Position numbers and translations under genes: made by a program. DNA of 64,000 bases from an uncultured Oscillospiraceae bacterium (GTDB lineage: Bacteria > Bacillota > Clostridia > Oscillospirales > Ruminococcaceae): contig UQMF01000004.1 of NCBI GenBank assembly GCA_900542145.1, positions 1 through 64,000 on the forward strand, given 5' to 3'. Positions 50,335 to 57,658 of this stretch are shown here, in pieces. Under the pieces are notes generated by a model that did no database searches, was not told the origin of the DNA, and saw only the letters and a program-made list of their open reading frames with translations. Within the stretch, counting starts at the first letter, position 1; the number at the start of each line of letters is the position of its first letter.

Positions 50335-51048
50335 TCACAGTTCCTTTCCGCGAAGCTGCATGCGTATTTCGCGGCGAAGCCTTACCGGCACGACGACCAG
50401 GCTGCCGTCCGGAAAGCGCATTTCACCGGAGTCCTGTTCGAAGCTTTCCGCAGCGTTCAGGTTGATTATGTAGCTTCTGCCGCAGACGAGGAATTCCGGC
50501 GAGCTGTCGAAATCCGGAAGGTAGCTGCTAATGGGTGCTGAGGAGCGCACAATACCGTTTTCGGTGACGAACATCGTGGAGTGCCCGGCGGATTCCGCAT
50601 AGTATATGCTGCTGAGAAAAATCCGGGTTTCAGTTCGGTTGAACTGGGCGGTGACATACCTGCGCGTGTCCTCAAAAAGCGGCTTGAAGCGGCGCATTGT
50701 GCGGTTGAAATCCTCCCGGGTGAAGGGCTTGTGCAGGTACCCGTCCGCGCCGACGCTGAAGGCCTGGAGCGCGTGCTCCTCGGAGGAGGTGGTGAATACC
50801 AGCCCGTTCTCCATGCCGAGGTCAACGAGGGCGTGGGCGGCGTCCATTCCGTTGGTGCCGTCCATGTAGATATCCAGGAAGATTATGTCCGGCTTGTCCT
50901 TCCGGCTTTTGTAGTCTTTGAGCATGGCGTCCGCGCTGTCGAACACCTGTACCGTGACCGACGCGTGGAGTTCCATGGCATAGTTGTTGATGTTCCGCGC
51001 CAGGCGGAGCTGGTCTGCTTTTGAGTCGTCGCAAATGAAAATCAGCAT
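50335..51048 (-). CDS. LytTR response regulator
   Basis: A 237-residue regulator. The receiver domain has FICDDSKADQ, phospho-Asp in IIFLDIYMDGTNG and the Lys in YLHKPF. The LytTR DNA-binding domain is IFLSSIYYAESAGHSTMFVTENG ... FLVCGRSYIINL. It has GGAGGAAACA upstream. It reads into the histidine kinase with 1 bp between. Target promoters are not evident. Confidence 0.93.
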   Translation of the reverse strand: MLIFICDDSKADQLRLARNINNYAMELHASVTVQVFDSADAMLKDYKSRKDKPDIIFLDIYMDGTNGMDAAHALVDLGMENGLVFTTSSEEHALQAFSVGADGYLHKPFTREDFNRTMRRFKPLFEDTRRYVTAQFNRTETRIFLSSIYYAESAGHSTMFVTENGIVRSSAPISSYLPDFDSSPEFLVCGRSYIINLNAAESFEQDSGEMRFPDGSLVVVPVRLRREIRMQLRGKEL

Positions 51049-51304
51049 TGTTTCCTCCGTGGAGAATTAGGGCAATACACGAACGAACTTTTCGCGGTGT
51101 TGCCTTAGAATTTCTGTACCATAACATAATTTTACCACAAAATGTGTTTGTTGTAAAGTATAAAGTCGAATACTGTCAGGCGTATTTTCGTGCTTTTATG
51201 GTAAGTTTTGCACTGACGCGCGATTTACATAATCCGGCGGAAAATCCACATAATAATAACGGCGGAAAAGTTCCGCGTAAGAAAATGTGAAAGGTGGATC
51301 AGAA

Positions 51305-51517
51305 ATGTGGATAGATAAACTGGCGCTGGTGCTGCTTATCATCGGCGGACTCAACTGGGGTCTTGTGGGAATATTCAGCTTCGATCTGGTGGCATGGATG
51401 TTCGGCGGACAGGGCGCAGTCCTCAGCCGTATCGTGTATATCATTGTGGCGCTTTCGGCGGCGTGGTGCATTTCGCTGCTGTTCCGAGGCGATTCGGCGT
51501 CTGAGAGTGCAGCGTAA
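51305..51517 (+). CDS. DUF378 membrane protein
   Basis: A 70-residue protein with two transmembrane helices. KLALVLLIIGGLNWGLVGIFSFDLVAWMFG is the DUF378 signature (NWG motif); ARIVYIIVAL-like SRIVYIIVALSAAWCISLLF is the second helix. I chose the ATG at 51305 (GAAAGGTGG upstream) over a GTG at 51287. The function is unknown. Confidence 0.88.
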   Translation: MWIDKLALVLLIIGGLNWGLVGIFSFDLVAWMFGGQGAVLSRIVYIIVALSAAWCISLLFRGDSASESAA

Positions 51518-51563
51518 ATATCCGGACTGAACATCTGGTCTGGAAAAGCTTTTCGATAAACTG

Positions 51564-51596
51564 TGACGGGCAGAAATTCTGCCCGTCATTTTTTTA
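51564..51596 (+). terminator. DUF378 gene terminator
   Basis: TGACGGGCAGAA pairs with TTCTGCCCGTCA (51564-51588) and is followed by TTTTTTT. Confidence 0.92.
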
Positions 51597-51827
51597 GCAA
51601 CAGGTGCGAATTTTTGTGATATTTGCCGGGGAATCTGAGCAGCGTTATTGTAATATGCGAACAAAATCTGCATAACTTATGACAGCGTTTTTTAGCAAAA
51701 TAACCAATTGAGTTGCATTAAATGAGATAAAATACCATAAAAGGATAGAAAACACTAAATACTAATCAAACCGGTGTGCTTGTTTTTGTGGGGTTTGCAC
51801 GAAAAATATAAATCTTCAAAAAACTTA

Positions 51828-51856
51828 TTGACAAATTCGCTAAATCAGGGTATAAT
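51828..51856 (+). promoter_or_regulatory. Consensus promoter of a putative small RNA
   Basis: TTGACA (51828-51833), 17 bp, TATAAT (51851-51856): full consensus. The sequence before it (51600-51827) is AT-rich with nothing else recognised. Confidence 0.75.
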
Positions 51857-51862
51857 ATAGAC

Positions 51863-51994
51863 AAATAAAGGAACTGAGTTAATCTAATCTCCGTTCATTT
51901 GTTTTGTTTAGTTGTCTCCTTTCTTTTGTTCTACACATAATGATCATTTTACTTTGCAGGCTTCTGCACCCGACCCGAAAGGGTCATTTTTTTT
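51863..51994 (+). ncRNA. Candidate small RNA
   Basis: The region runs from the start expected for the promoter at 51828-51856 to the terminator GACCC-GAAA-GGGTC plus eight T (51972-51994), about 130 nt. No open frame with a ribosome site lies inside. A second full promoter for the next gene follows at 52018, so the RNA looks independent. The middle is pyrimidine-rich (CTCCTTTCTTTTG). No known family is recognised. Confidence 0.5.
51972..51994 (+). terminator. Terminator of the candidate small RNA
   Basis: GACCC (51972-51976), loop GAAA, GGGTC (51981-51985), A, then TTTTTTTT. The stem is short but has a stable GNRA-type loop and an excellent T tract. Confidence 0.75.
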
Positions 51995-52017
51995 GTCTGG
52001 ATATATCTGCATATTTG

Positions 52018-52046
52018 TTGACAAGAGGGAGTTATACTGATATAAT
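52018..52046 (+). promoter_or_regulatory. Promoter of the transglutaminase-like gene
   Basis: TTGACA (52018-52023), 17 bp, TATAAT (52041-52046): full consensus, with a start about 45 bp before the ATG. Confidence 0.8.
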
Positions 52047-52097
52047 ATAATTATATTAGGCACAGAATAAATTTTCTATTTGAAAGGAATGACCGCC

Positions 52098-53678
52098 ATG
52101 AAAAAGCGTATTATGAGCGTCCTGTTGGCAGCGGTGATATCCGCCGGAGTGTTCAGCGCCCCTGTGCAGGAATTGACCGGAAGCACTTCCGTTGCGATGG
52201 CAGCGGAATCCGTTTCAGCGCCGACTCCCTCCCGTAAGGCGGGGACATATTCCGTTGCGTCGTCGCTTTCCGTAAAGCTGACGACCAGCACCTCCGGGGC
52301 TGAGATATATTACAGCATCGGCAGCAGCTACATTCGCTACACAAAGCCGCTGAAGCTCACCAAGAACACCACTATAAAGTGCTACTCCGTGAAGAACGGC
52401 GTCAAGAGCAGCGTAAAGACCTACAAATACAAGCTCGCACCCAAGGTCACTATCTCCGAGAGTGAGGGTACATATGATCAGCCGATTACTGTAAAGCTGT
52501 CCGCAAAGGCTTCCGGGGTGAAGATGTACTACACCCTTGACGGAAGCAAGCCGACCACTGACTCCAAGAGATATTCCAACGGCATAAAGATAAGCCGCAG
52601 CGCAACACTGCGCGTACTGGCGGTGAAGAGCGGCTGGAACAAGAAATACTACTCCTATGATTACGTCATAGACAGCGGCTCTGCCGCAGATTCCGGGAGC
52701 ATTCTGGATGACTACACGAGCAAGTACGCCTACAGCACCCTGACTTCCACCCAGAAACAGATTTATGCCAAGCTGTTTGAAGCGGCTGCCGCGCACGCTG
52801 AAAAGGCTGATCTCACAGGAATAGGAGCGGTCAAGAGCGACATCGACAAGACCTACTGGGCGTTCGACTATGACAATCCGCAGTTCTTCTGGCTGGCGAA
52901 CGGATACAGATACACCACTATGGGAAACAAGGTCATCAGCATGACTATGGTGTATTCCCGCACCGCAAGCGAGGCCGCAAAGATAAAGCCGAAGTTCGAT
53001 GCAGCGGCACAGAAGATAATCGACCAGGCGCTTGAGCAGGAGAATCTGTTCGACCGCGTGCTCGTTATTCATGACGCAATAGTTGATATGACGGATTATT
53101 CCGTCAGCGGTCCGAGCTACATTTCCGAATCGGACGGTCCGTTGGTGTATGGGAAAGCGCTGTGTGAAGGATACTCCAAGGCGTTCATGTATCTGTGCCA
53201 GTCAGTCGGGATACAGTGTATCTGCGTTGCGGGCACCGGTAACGGCGAGCCGCACATGTGGAACATGCTCCAGCTTGACGGCGAGTGGTACAACATGGAC
53301 GTGACCTGGGACGATGGAGGAAGATACGACTACTTCTGCATTCCCACCAGCCAGATCAGCATTGATCACCGATTCGACAACACTTTCCCTGTGCCCTCCG
53401 CGACTGCGACGGATTATTCCTACGCCGATGCTACTGGCGTTACGGTGCATTCCAATGCAACGGACGCATACAACTGGCTTGTAAAGAACGCTGCGTCAAA
53501 CTGGGACAGCGGAGTTTACACCACCACCGTGTATGTCGAGAATGGAATTATGAACTCCCTGATATCCAAGCTGAACAAGCAGGCGTTCTTCAACGATCTG
53601 TCGGCTCAGGGCTGCAATCCCGGCGGTTGGTCCGCGAAGTATTCCGACCGCACCCTGGACCTTACCCTCACCCGATAA
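52098..53678 (+). CDS. Secreted transglutaminase-like protein with chitobiase-type repeats
   Basis: A 526-residue exported protein (signal MKKRIMSVLLAAVISAGVFS ... AMAAES). Two FN3/chitobiase C-type repeats (VKLTTSTSGAEIYYSIGSS and VKLSAKASGVKMYYTLDGSKPT) precede a transglutaminase-like domain whose triad is Cys in KALCEGYSKAFMYL, His in EPHMWNMLQL and Asp in YNMDVTWDDG. It may cross-link or cut proteins at the surface; many such domains are proteases. I chose the ATG at 52098. The stop overlaps the convergent next gene by 11 bp. Confidence 0.87.
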   Translation: MKKRIMSVLLAAVISAGVFSAPVQELTGSTSVAMAAESVSAPTPSRKAGTYSVASSLSVKLTTSTSGAEIYYSIGSSYIRYTKPLKLTKNTTIKCYSVKNGVKSSVKTYKYKLAPKVTISESEGTYDQPITVKLSAKASGVKMYYTLDGSKPTTDSKRYSNGIKISRSATLRVLAVKSGWNKKYYSYDYVIDSGSAADSGSILDDYTSKYAYSTLTSTQKQIYAKLFEAAAAHAEKADLTGIGAVKSDIDKTYWAFDYDNPQFFWLANGYRYTTMGNKVISMTMVYSRTASEAAKIKPKFDAAAQKIIDQALEQENLFDRVLVIHDAIVDMTDYSVSGPSYISESDGPLVYGKALCEGYSKAFMYLCQSVGIQCICVAGTGNGEPHMWNMLQLDGEWYNMDVTWDDGGRYDYFCIPTSQISIDHRFDNTFPVPSATATDYSYADATGVTVHSNATDAYNWLVKNAASNWDSGVYTTTVYVENGIMNSLISKLNKQAFFNDLSAQGCNPGGWSAKYSDRTLDLTLTR

Positions 53679-54390
53679 GCAGGCAGCGCAGGGCGCATTC
53701 CACCAGGGTGCAGGCGGTGAATATGCCGCACCAGACGAGAAAGCGCAGGGTGTATTCCCCGGCGGCAGGGGAATCCGTGACCACGCCGCAGGGCGAGGAA
53801 ACCAGCTGTAATATCTGCGACGACATATTCCGTGAAGTCCCGGCGGCGAACGCAACCACGAACGCGGAAACCGCGGCAGGAATAACCACAGGCGCGGCGC
53901 TTGTCCCGGCGGTAAAAGCTGCGGCGAGCGCCGCACCTGTTCCCAGTCCGCAGACTAGCGGAGCGAGCCACACCAGCAGCCAGCCCAGCGCGAAGTATCC
54001 GCAGATGTATTCCGCCAGGAGGAATGCTCCTCCCCAGGCAAGGCGGTGCAGCAGCATTCCGGTGAAATCCCCGGCGAGCAGGAACAGGCTCCCGGAAACA
54101 TCGGCGCCCTCCGGCAGCGTTAGCGCGAAGTAAACTCCGGCTCCACCTCCGGCGGCAGTGGCGAAAAGCTGGAACAGCGGTATCCTGCGGCGGCTCTTTT
54201 CCATGCGGCGCATGGCGGAGCCGGCACGGGGGAGTTCCTCGGTTTCCTCCGTGGGCGTGTCCCCGGTCAGGGTCATTCCGGGCAGCGGTATTGCTTGTCC
54301 GGTATCGTGCCTTTCCGGCAGCGGCACAGTGTATGGTTTTGCCGTGAATGAGGCGCGGCTGTCTTGTTCAAGCAGGGCAGTGTTATCCAT
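53668..54390 (-). CDS. Multi-pass membrane protein (tentatively SpoIIM-like)
   Basis: A 240-residue protein: a cytoplasmic N-terminus of about 75 residues, then five or six hydrophobic helices (LFQLFATAAGGGAGVYFAL, LAWGGAFLLAEYICGYFALGWLLVWLAPLVCGLG, and others). The GxxAExxxG-like WGGAFLLAEYICGYFALG segment and overall layout remind one of stage II sporulation protein M, but this is not firm. Its stop overlaps that of the convergent transglutaminase-like gene. Confidence 0.6.
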   Translation of the reverse strand: MDNTALLEQDSRASFTAKPYTVPLPERHDTGQAIPLPGMTLTGDTPTEETEELPRAGSAMRRMEKSRRRIPLFQLFATAAGGGAGVYFALTLPEGADVSGSLFLLAGDFTGMLLHRLAWGGAFLLAEYICGYFALGWLLVWLAPLVCGLGTGAALAAAFTAGTSAAPVVIPAAVSAFVVAFAAGTSRNMSSQILQLVSSPCGVVTDSPAAGEYTLRFLVWCGIFTACTLVECALRCLLIG

Positions 54391-54502
54391 GATGAATTCT
54401 CCAATTCAGGTATTTTACTGACGCATGTTGTTTGATACGTTACGGGTCAATACAATGTATGCGTTCCGGACAGGTTTTATGCGGCAGGAACAGAGGTGTG
54501 CC

Positions 54503-55012
54503 ATGACAAAGGAAAATTCCGTCCTCGGCAGGGTGCTAGCAGTATCCCGGGAGGCGTATTCCGCCATCGCAAGGGGCGATGAAGAGCTGAATCAGGTCGC
54601 GCTTCTGGACGCGCTCTCCGCTGCGCTGTCGCACTACGGCAGTGAGAAGAAGCCGCTGGCAAAGTGCGTCCGGCAGCTGAAATCCGAGATAAAGCGCGCC
54701 GGAAAGGGGTTCTATGACCGGGTGAAGCCACAGTTCTCAATGTTGGTCCCGGTTCCGGAGTTCGATGCGGACAGGGCGGCGGAGCACATTCCTGCGATTA
54801 TATACGGCAACGACAGGATATGCGCCAAGCTTGTGAGCGGCGAAACGGACAAGGCGAGATCCATGGCTGACGCGATGAGGAGCTATCCGGGATTCCTCTA
54901 CGGGGAGTTTGAGGCGCTCACGCCGGGGCAGTTCTACGACCTGGTTTTCGGGTACTACCCGAAGCTGTTTGACGAGCCGTTTATGGAAGAAATGAAGGAT
55001 AAATTCAGATAA
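54503..55012 (+). CDS. Protein of unknown function
   Basis: A 169-residue soluble, mostly helical protein (MTKENSVLGRVLAVSREAYSAI ... FDEPFMEEMKDKFR). No catalytic or binding motif stands out. I chose the ATG at 54503 (AGAGGTGTGCC upstream); the frame extends to 54425. It runs into a small operon with the Dabb and glycosylase genes (14 bp gap). Confidence 0.65.
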   Translation: MTKENSVLGRVLAVSREAYSAIARGDEELNQVALLDALSAALSHYGSEKKPLAKCVRQLKSEIKRAGKGFYDRVKPQFSMLVPVPEFDADRAAEHIPAIIYGNDRICAKLVSGETDKARSMADAMRSYPGFLYGEFEALTPGQFYDLVFGYYPKLFDEPFMEEMKDKFR

Positions 55013-55026
55013 GCGAGGTAAATGAC

Positions 55027-55314
55027 ATGATCAGACATATCGTAATGTGGAAGTTCAGAGAGGGCGAGGAGGAGAACATGCTGATATTCCGCGACAGACT
55101 CCTGGCGCTGCGCGGAAAGATCCCGGAGATTCGTTCCATGGAGGTGGGGATAAACATGAATCCCTCCGACCGCAGCTTTGACGCGGTGCTTGTCAGCGAA
55201 TTCGACAGCCTGGAGGCGCTGAAGGCGTATTCCACGAATCCGCTGCATGTGGAGGTTTCGAAATTCTGCAAGTCTATCCGCACCGCTTCACACAGCGTGG
55301 ACTATGAGATCTGA
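55027..55314 (+). CDS. Dabb-family (stress-responsive alpha/beta barrel) protein
   Basis: A 95-residue protein. IRHIVMWKFREG at the start and the central DAVLVSEFDSLEALKAYSTNPLHVEV are the marks of the Dabb domain, a dimeric ferredoxin-like fold. The function in bacteria is unclear. It overlaps the next gene by 11 bp. Confidence 0.9.
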   Translation: MIRHIVMWKFREGEEENMLIFRDRLLALRGKIPEIRSMEVGINMNPSDRSFDAVLVSEFDSLEALKAYSTNPLHVEVSKFCKSIRTASHSVDYEI

Positions 55315-55810
55315 GCCGGTTCGTGTGAAGCACGGATTCCCACCGGTGTACGACGGGAACTCCAAAGTACTGGTGCTGGGAAGCATGCCGTCGCCCAGAT
55401 CCCGGGAGCGCGGATTCTACTACATGCACCCCCAGAACCGCTTCTGGCGCATGCTGGCGGAGGTTCTCGGTGAGGAACTCCCGGCAGATATTCCCGGCAG
55501 GAGGGATATGTGCATTTCCCACGGCGTGGCGTTGTGGGACGTCCTGGCGGAGTGCACCATTTCCGGGGCTTCCGACAGCAGTATTACGGACCCGGTGCCG
55601 AATCTCCTGGAGGAGGTGTTTCGGGCGGCGGATATCTGCGCGGTGTTCACCACAGGAAAGAAAGCGCAGGCGCTGTACGAGCGGTTCTTTCCGGAGCTTC
55701 CGCCGGCGGTGTGCCTTCCGTCCACAAGCCCTGCAAACAGGACAATCTCCGAGGAGAGAATGCTCACGGAATACCGCAGGATTGCCACGGCGCTGGAATC
55801 CCGGACATAA
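55304..55810 (+). CDS. DNA-deoxyinosine glycosylase (family 6 UDG/HDG)
   Basis: A 168-residue member of the uracil-DNA-glycosylase superfamily, hypoxanthine type. VLVLGSMPSPRSRERGFYYMHPQNRFWRML is the family motif; VALWDVLAEC and PSTSPANRT near the end complete the active site. It removes deaminated adenine (hypoxanthine) from DNA. The start at 55304 lies inside the end of the Dabb gene. It ends at a clear terminator. Confidence 0.9.
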   Translation: MRSEPVRVKHGFPPVYDGNSKVLVLGSMPSPRSRERGFYYMHPQNRFWRMLAEVLGEELPADIPGRRDMCISHGVALWDVLAECTISGASDSSITDPVPNLLEEVFRAADICAVFTTGKKAQALYERFFPELPPAVCLPSTSPANRTISEERMLTEYRRIATALESRT

Positions 55811-55847
55811 AAAAATCAGACGGCTCATCACCGTCTGATTTCTTTTT
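55811..55847. terminator. Bidirectional terminator
   Basis: AAATCAGACGG (55813-55823) pairs with CCGTCTGATTT (55831-55841), followed by CTTTTT, with A residues before. Confidence 0.88.
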
Positions 55848-55931
55848 GCGAGTTGATCAATAGTTCTATAAGAAATTTTGCTATGAAAATGCTAGTTTCC
55901 TGTGAGAAAATACCAACCAATCCGGGCGAAA

Positions 55932-56207
55932 TTACTCGCCTCTCATCTTTGCGAAGCAGTCGCTGCAGTATACAGGTCTGTCTTCCTTCGGCTCGAAGGG
56001 AACCTTTGCGATACCGCCGCAACCAGCGCAAGTAGCCTCATAGAAGGTTCTGCCGCCCTTGCCAGCGTTCTTCTTAGCGTCGCGGCAAGCCTTGCATCTC
56101 TGCGGCTGGTTTGTGAAGCCCTTTTCAGCGTAGAATTCCTGCTCGCCAGCGGTGAACACGAAGTCAGCTCCGCAATCCTTGCACTTTAAAGTGATGTCTG
56201 TGTACAT
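55932..56207 (-). CDS. Zinc-ribbon protein (CxxC-x17-CxxC type)
   Basis: A 91-residue protein with two zinc knuckle pairs: CKDCGADFVFTAGEQEFYAE ... CKAC and CAGCGG ... CSDC. The first half is the zf-trcl (probable zinc-ribbon) domain found in Firmicutes and phylum-wide small proteins. It probably binds RNA, ribosome or RNA polymerase, but the role is unknown. It lies behind a tRNA-like element at 56233-56298. Confidence 0.88.
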   Translation of the reverse strand: MYTDITLKCKDCGADFVFTAGEQEFYAEKGFTNQPQRCKACRDAKKNAGKGGRTFYEATCAGCGGIAKVPFEPKEDRPVYCSDCFAKMRGE

Positions 56208-56232
56208 AGTCCATACCTCATAAAAAAATATT

Positions 56233-56298
56233 TGCCCTGGTCGGACTTACACCGACACCTTTGATAAACAACGCTCTGGTAATTAAGCTACCGGGTCA
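56233..56298 (-). ncRNA. Degenerate tRNA-like element
   Basis: On the minus strand the 66-nt sequence can be drawn as a tRNA: acceptor TGACCCGG/CCAGGGCA with two mismatches; D-arm GCTT/GAGC, in which the usual GG of the loop is replaced; a shortened anticodon arm (TTG/CAA around TTTAT, about 7 nt shorter than normal); and T-arm GTCGG-TGTAAGT-CCGAC. It cannot be a standard tRNA. It fills the gap between the sigma stop (56306) and the zinc-ribbon start (56207). Confidence 0.45.
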
Positions 56299-56305
56299 TA
56301 TATGG

Positions 56306-56863
56306 TCACAGCTTTGGGAAAACCGCCCTCAGCTTTGCGCGCGCCCTTGTAACGGCATTGTCCACAGATTTCACGCCAATGGACAGCAGGTCGGCGATCT
56401 CGGAATATGGCATGCCGAGAATGACTCCCTCAATGCAGCTAAGCTCCAGAGGGGAGAGCAGATCCTTCATTTTACTGGTGATCTCGGCGGCGTTTTCACG
56501 GCTTATGACAAGCTCCTCGGGGGTGGGTGCGCTGTCGGGGATATCCTCGTCGTCCAGTTCGGACAGCCTGGAATTCCTCCTGTCGGCGCGGCTTACCACG
56601 TTTTTCATACGGTTGGAAACGCATACGGAAGCGAATGCAGCGAAGCTGCCCCTTTCCGGGTTATAACCGGAAGCAACGGCGATGAGCGCGTCAAGTCCCT
56701 CGCTCACCAGCTCCTCATAATCCGCGCTGGAACTGAATTTGGCGGCGAGAGCCAGGACAAGCCCAGTATATCTCGACACGACCTCTGCCACGGCGTCGCC
56801 GTTTTTCGCGGAGGAAACACAGCCTGCAAGCTGCTCGTCAGTCATCTGTGTATAATCAGCCAT
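56306..56863 (-). CDS. Sigma-70 family RNA polymerase sigma factor (SigH-like)
   Basis: A 185-residue sigma factor. Region 2 is YEELVSEGLDALIAVASGYNPERGSFAAFASVCVSNRMKNVV, with the DLxQEG-like SEGLDALIxAxxxYxP core. Region 4 is LSPLELSCIEGVILGMPYSEIADLLSIGVKSVDNAVTRARAKLR. Short, with no region 3, it resembles the SigH/Sig30 group more than ECF factors. No anti-sigma gene is adjacent. Upstream is the fumarase-beta gene, with a gap of about 165 bp. Confidence 0.88.
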   Translation of the reverse strand: MADYTQMTDEQLAGCVSSAKNGDAVAEVVSRYTGLVLALAAKFSSSADYEELVSEGLDALIAVASGYNPERGSFAAFASVCVSNRMKNVVSRADRRNSRLSELDDEDIPDSAPTPEELVISRENAAEITSKMKDLLSPLELSCIEGVILGMPYSEIADLLSIGVKSVDNAVTRARAKLRAVFPKL

Positions 56864-57027
56864 AATTCGAAATTACTTTAAATGTAAAAATCCATCTACT
56901 ACGCATAATTATATCACCTGTTTTTCTTTTTGTCAAGGAGAAATCGCAATTTTTCCAAAGTCAAGCACTTTAGATGAAAAATCATGCCGCCGTTTATGCA
57001 AAAACACTACAGTTTGTAAAGTCTTTT

Positions 57028-57582
57028 TCAGGCTTCCCGGGAGTACTCCGCCCTGCCTGTTCTGAACAGATTTCCGCCCACGCAGTCGATGGTCACGATC
57101 AGGGGGAACTTCTCGAAATGCAGGCGCTTTACGCTCTCGCAGCCGAGGTCCTCAAAGGCGATAACTTCGCATTCGGTGATACATTTGCAGGCAAGTGCGC
57201 CGGCGCCGCCGATTGCACAGAAATATACCGCACCGTTGCGCTCGATTGCGTCGCATACAGCCTGGGAGCGTTCACCCTTGCCGATCATTGCGGAGAGTCC
57301 CATGTCGAGCAGCAGGGGGGAGTATACGTCCATTCTGCTGGAGGTGGTGGGACCGCAGGAGCCTATTGCCATGCCCTCCTTTGCCTGCGTCGGACCTGCG
57401 TAGTATATTGCGGCTCCGTCCAGGTCGTAGGGCAGCGGTTCGCCCTTATCTATGCACGCTTTTATACGCTTGTGCGCCGCGTCCCGGGAGGTGTATACAG
57501 TGCCGGTCAGGAGTACCTTGTCGCCTGCCCGGAGGGTCTTTGCCTTTTCCTTGAGTTCGCTGGTGTTGAGTTCTATTTCCAT
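57028..57582 (-). CDS. Fumarate hydratase beta-type (FumA C-terminal) protein
   Basis: A 184-residue Fe-S hydro-lyase beta domain, as in the beta subunit of class I fumarase or tartrate dehydratase. LLTGTVYTSRDAAHKRI, AGPTQAKEGMAIGSCGPTTSSRMD and MIGKGER are signatures. Such a subunit needs an alpha subunit carrying the cluster for activity; none is next to it or elsewhere in the window. The partner may be distant, or the protein may be alone. Confidence 0.9.
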   Translation of the reverse strand: MEIELNTSELKEKAKTLRAGDKVLLTGTVYTSRDAAHKRIKACIDKGEPLPYDLDGAAIYYAGPTQAKEGMAIGSCGPTTSSRMDVYSPLLLDMGLSAMIGKGERSQAVCDAIERNGAVYFCAIGGAGALACKCITECEVIAFEDLGCESVKRLHFEKFPLIVTIDCVGGNLFRTGRAEYSREA

Positions 57583-57658
57583 ATCTTCTGTCCTAAATCA
57601 GTTTAGTATATTGAATGCACATGGGCGGATTCGCGATCCGCCCTTTGTTATTGCACGA

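Noticed and set aside
51938..52043. Short open frame (ATGATCATTTTACTT...) through the small-RNA terminator
   Set aside because: No ribosome site, and it reads through a terminator and a second promoter.
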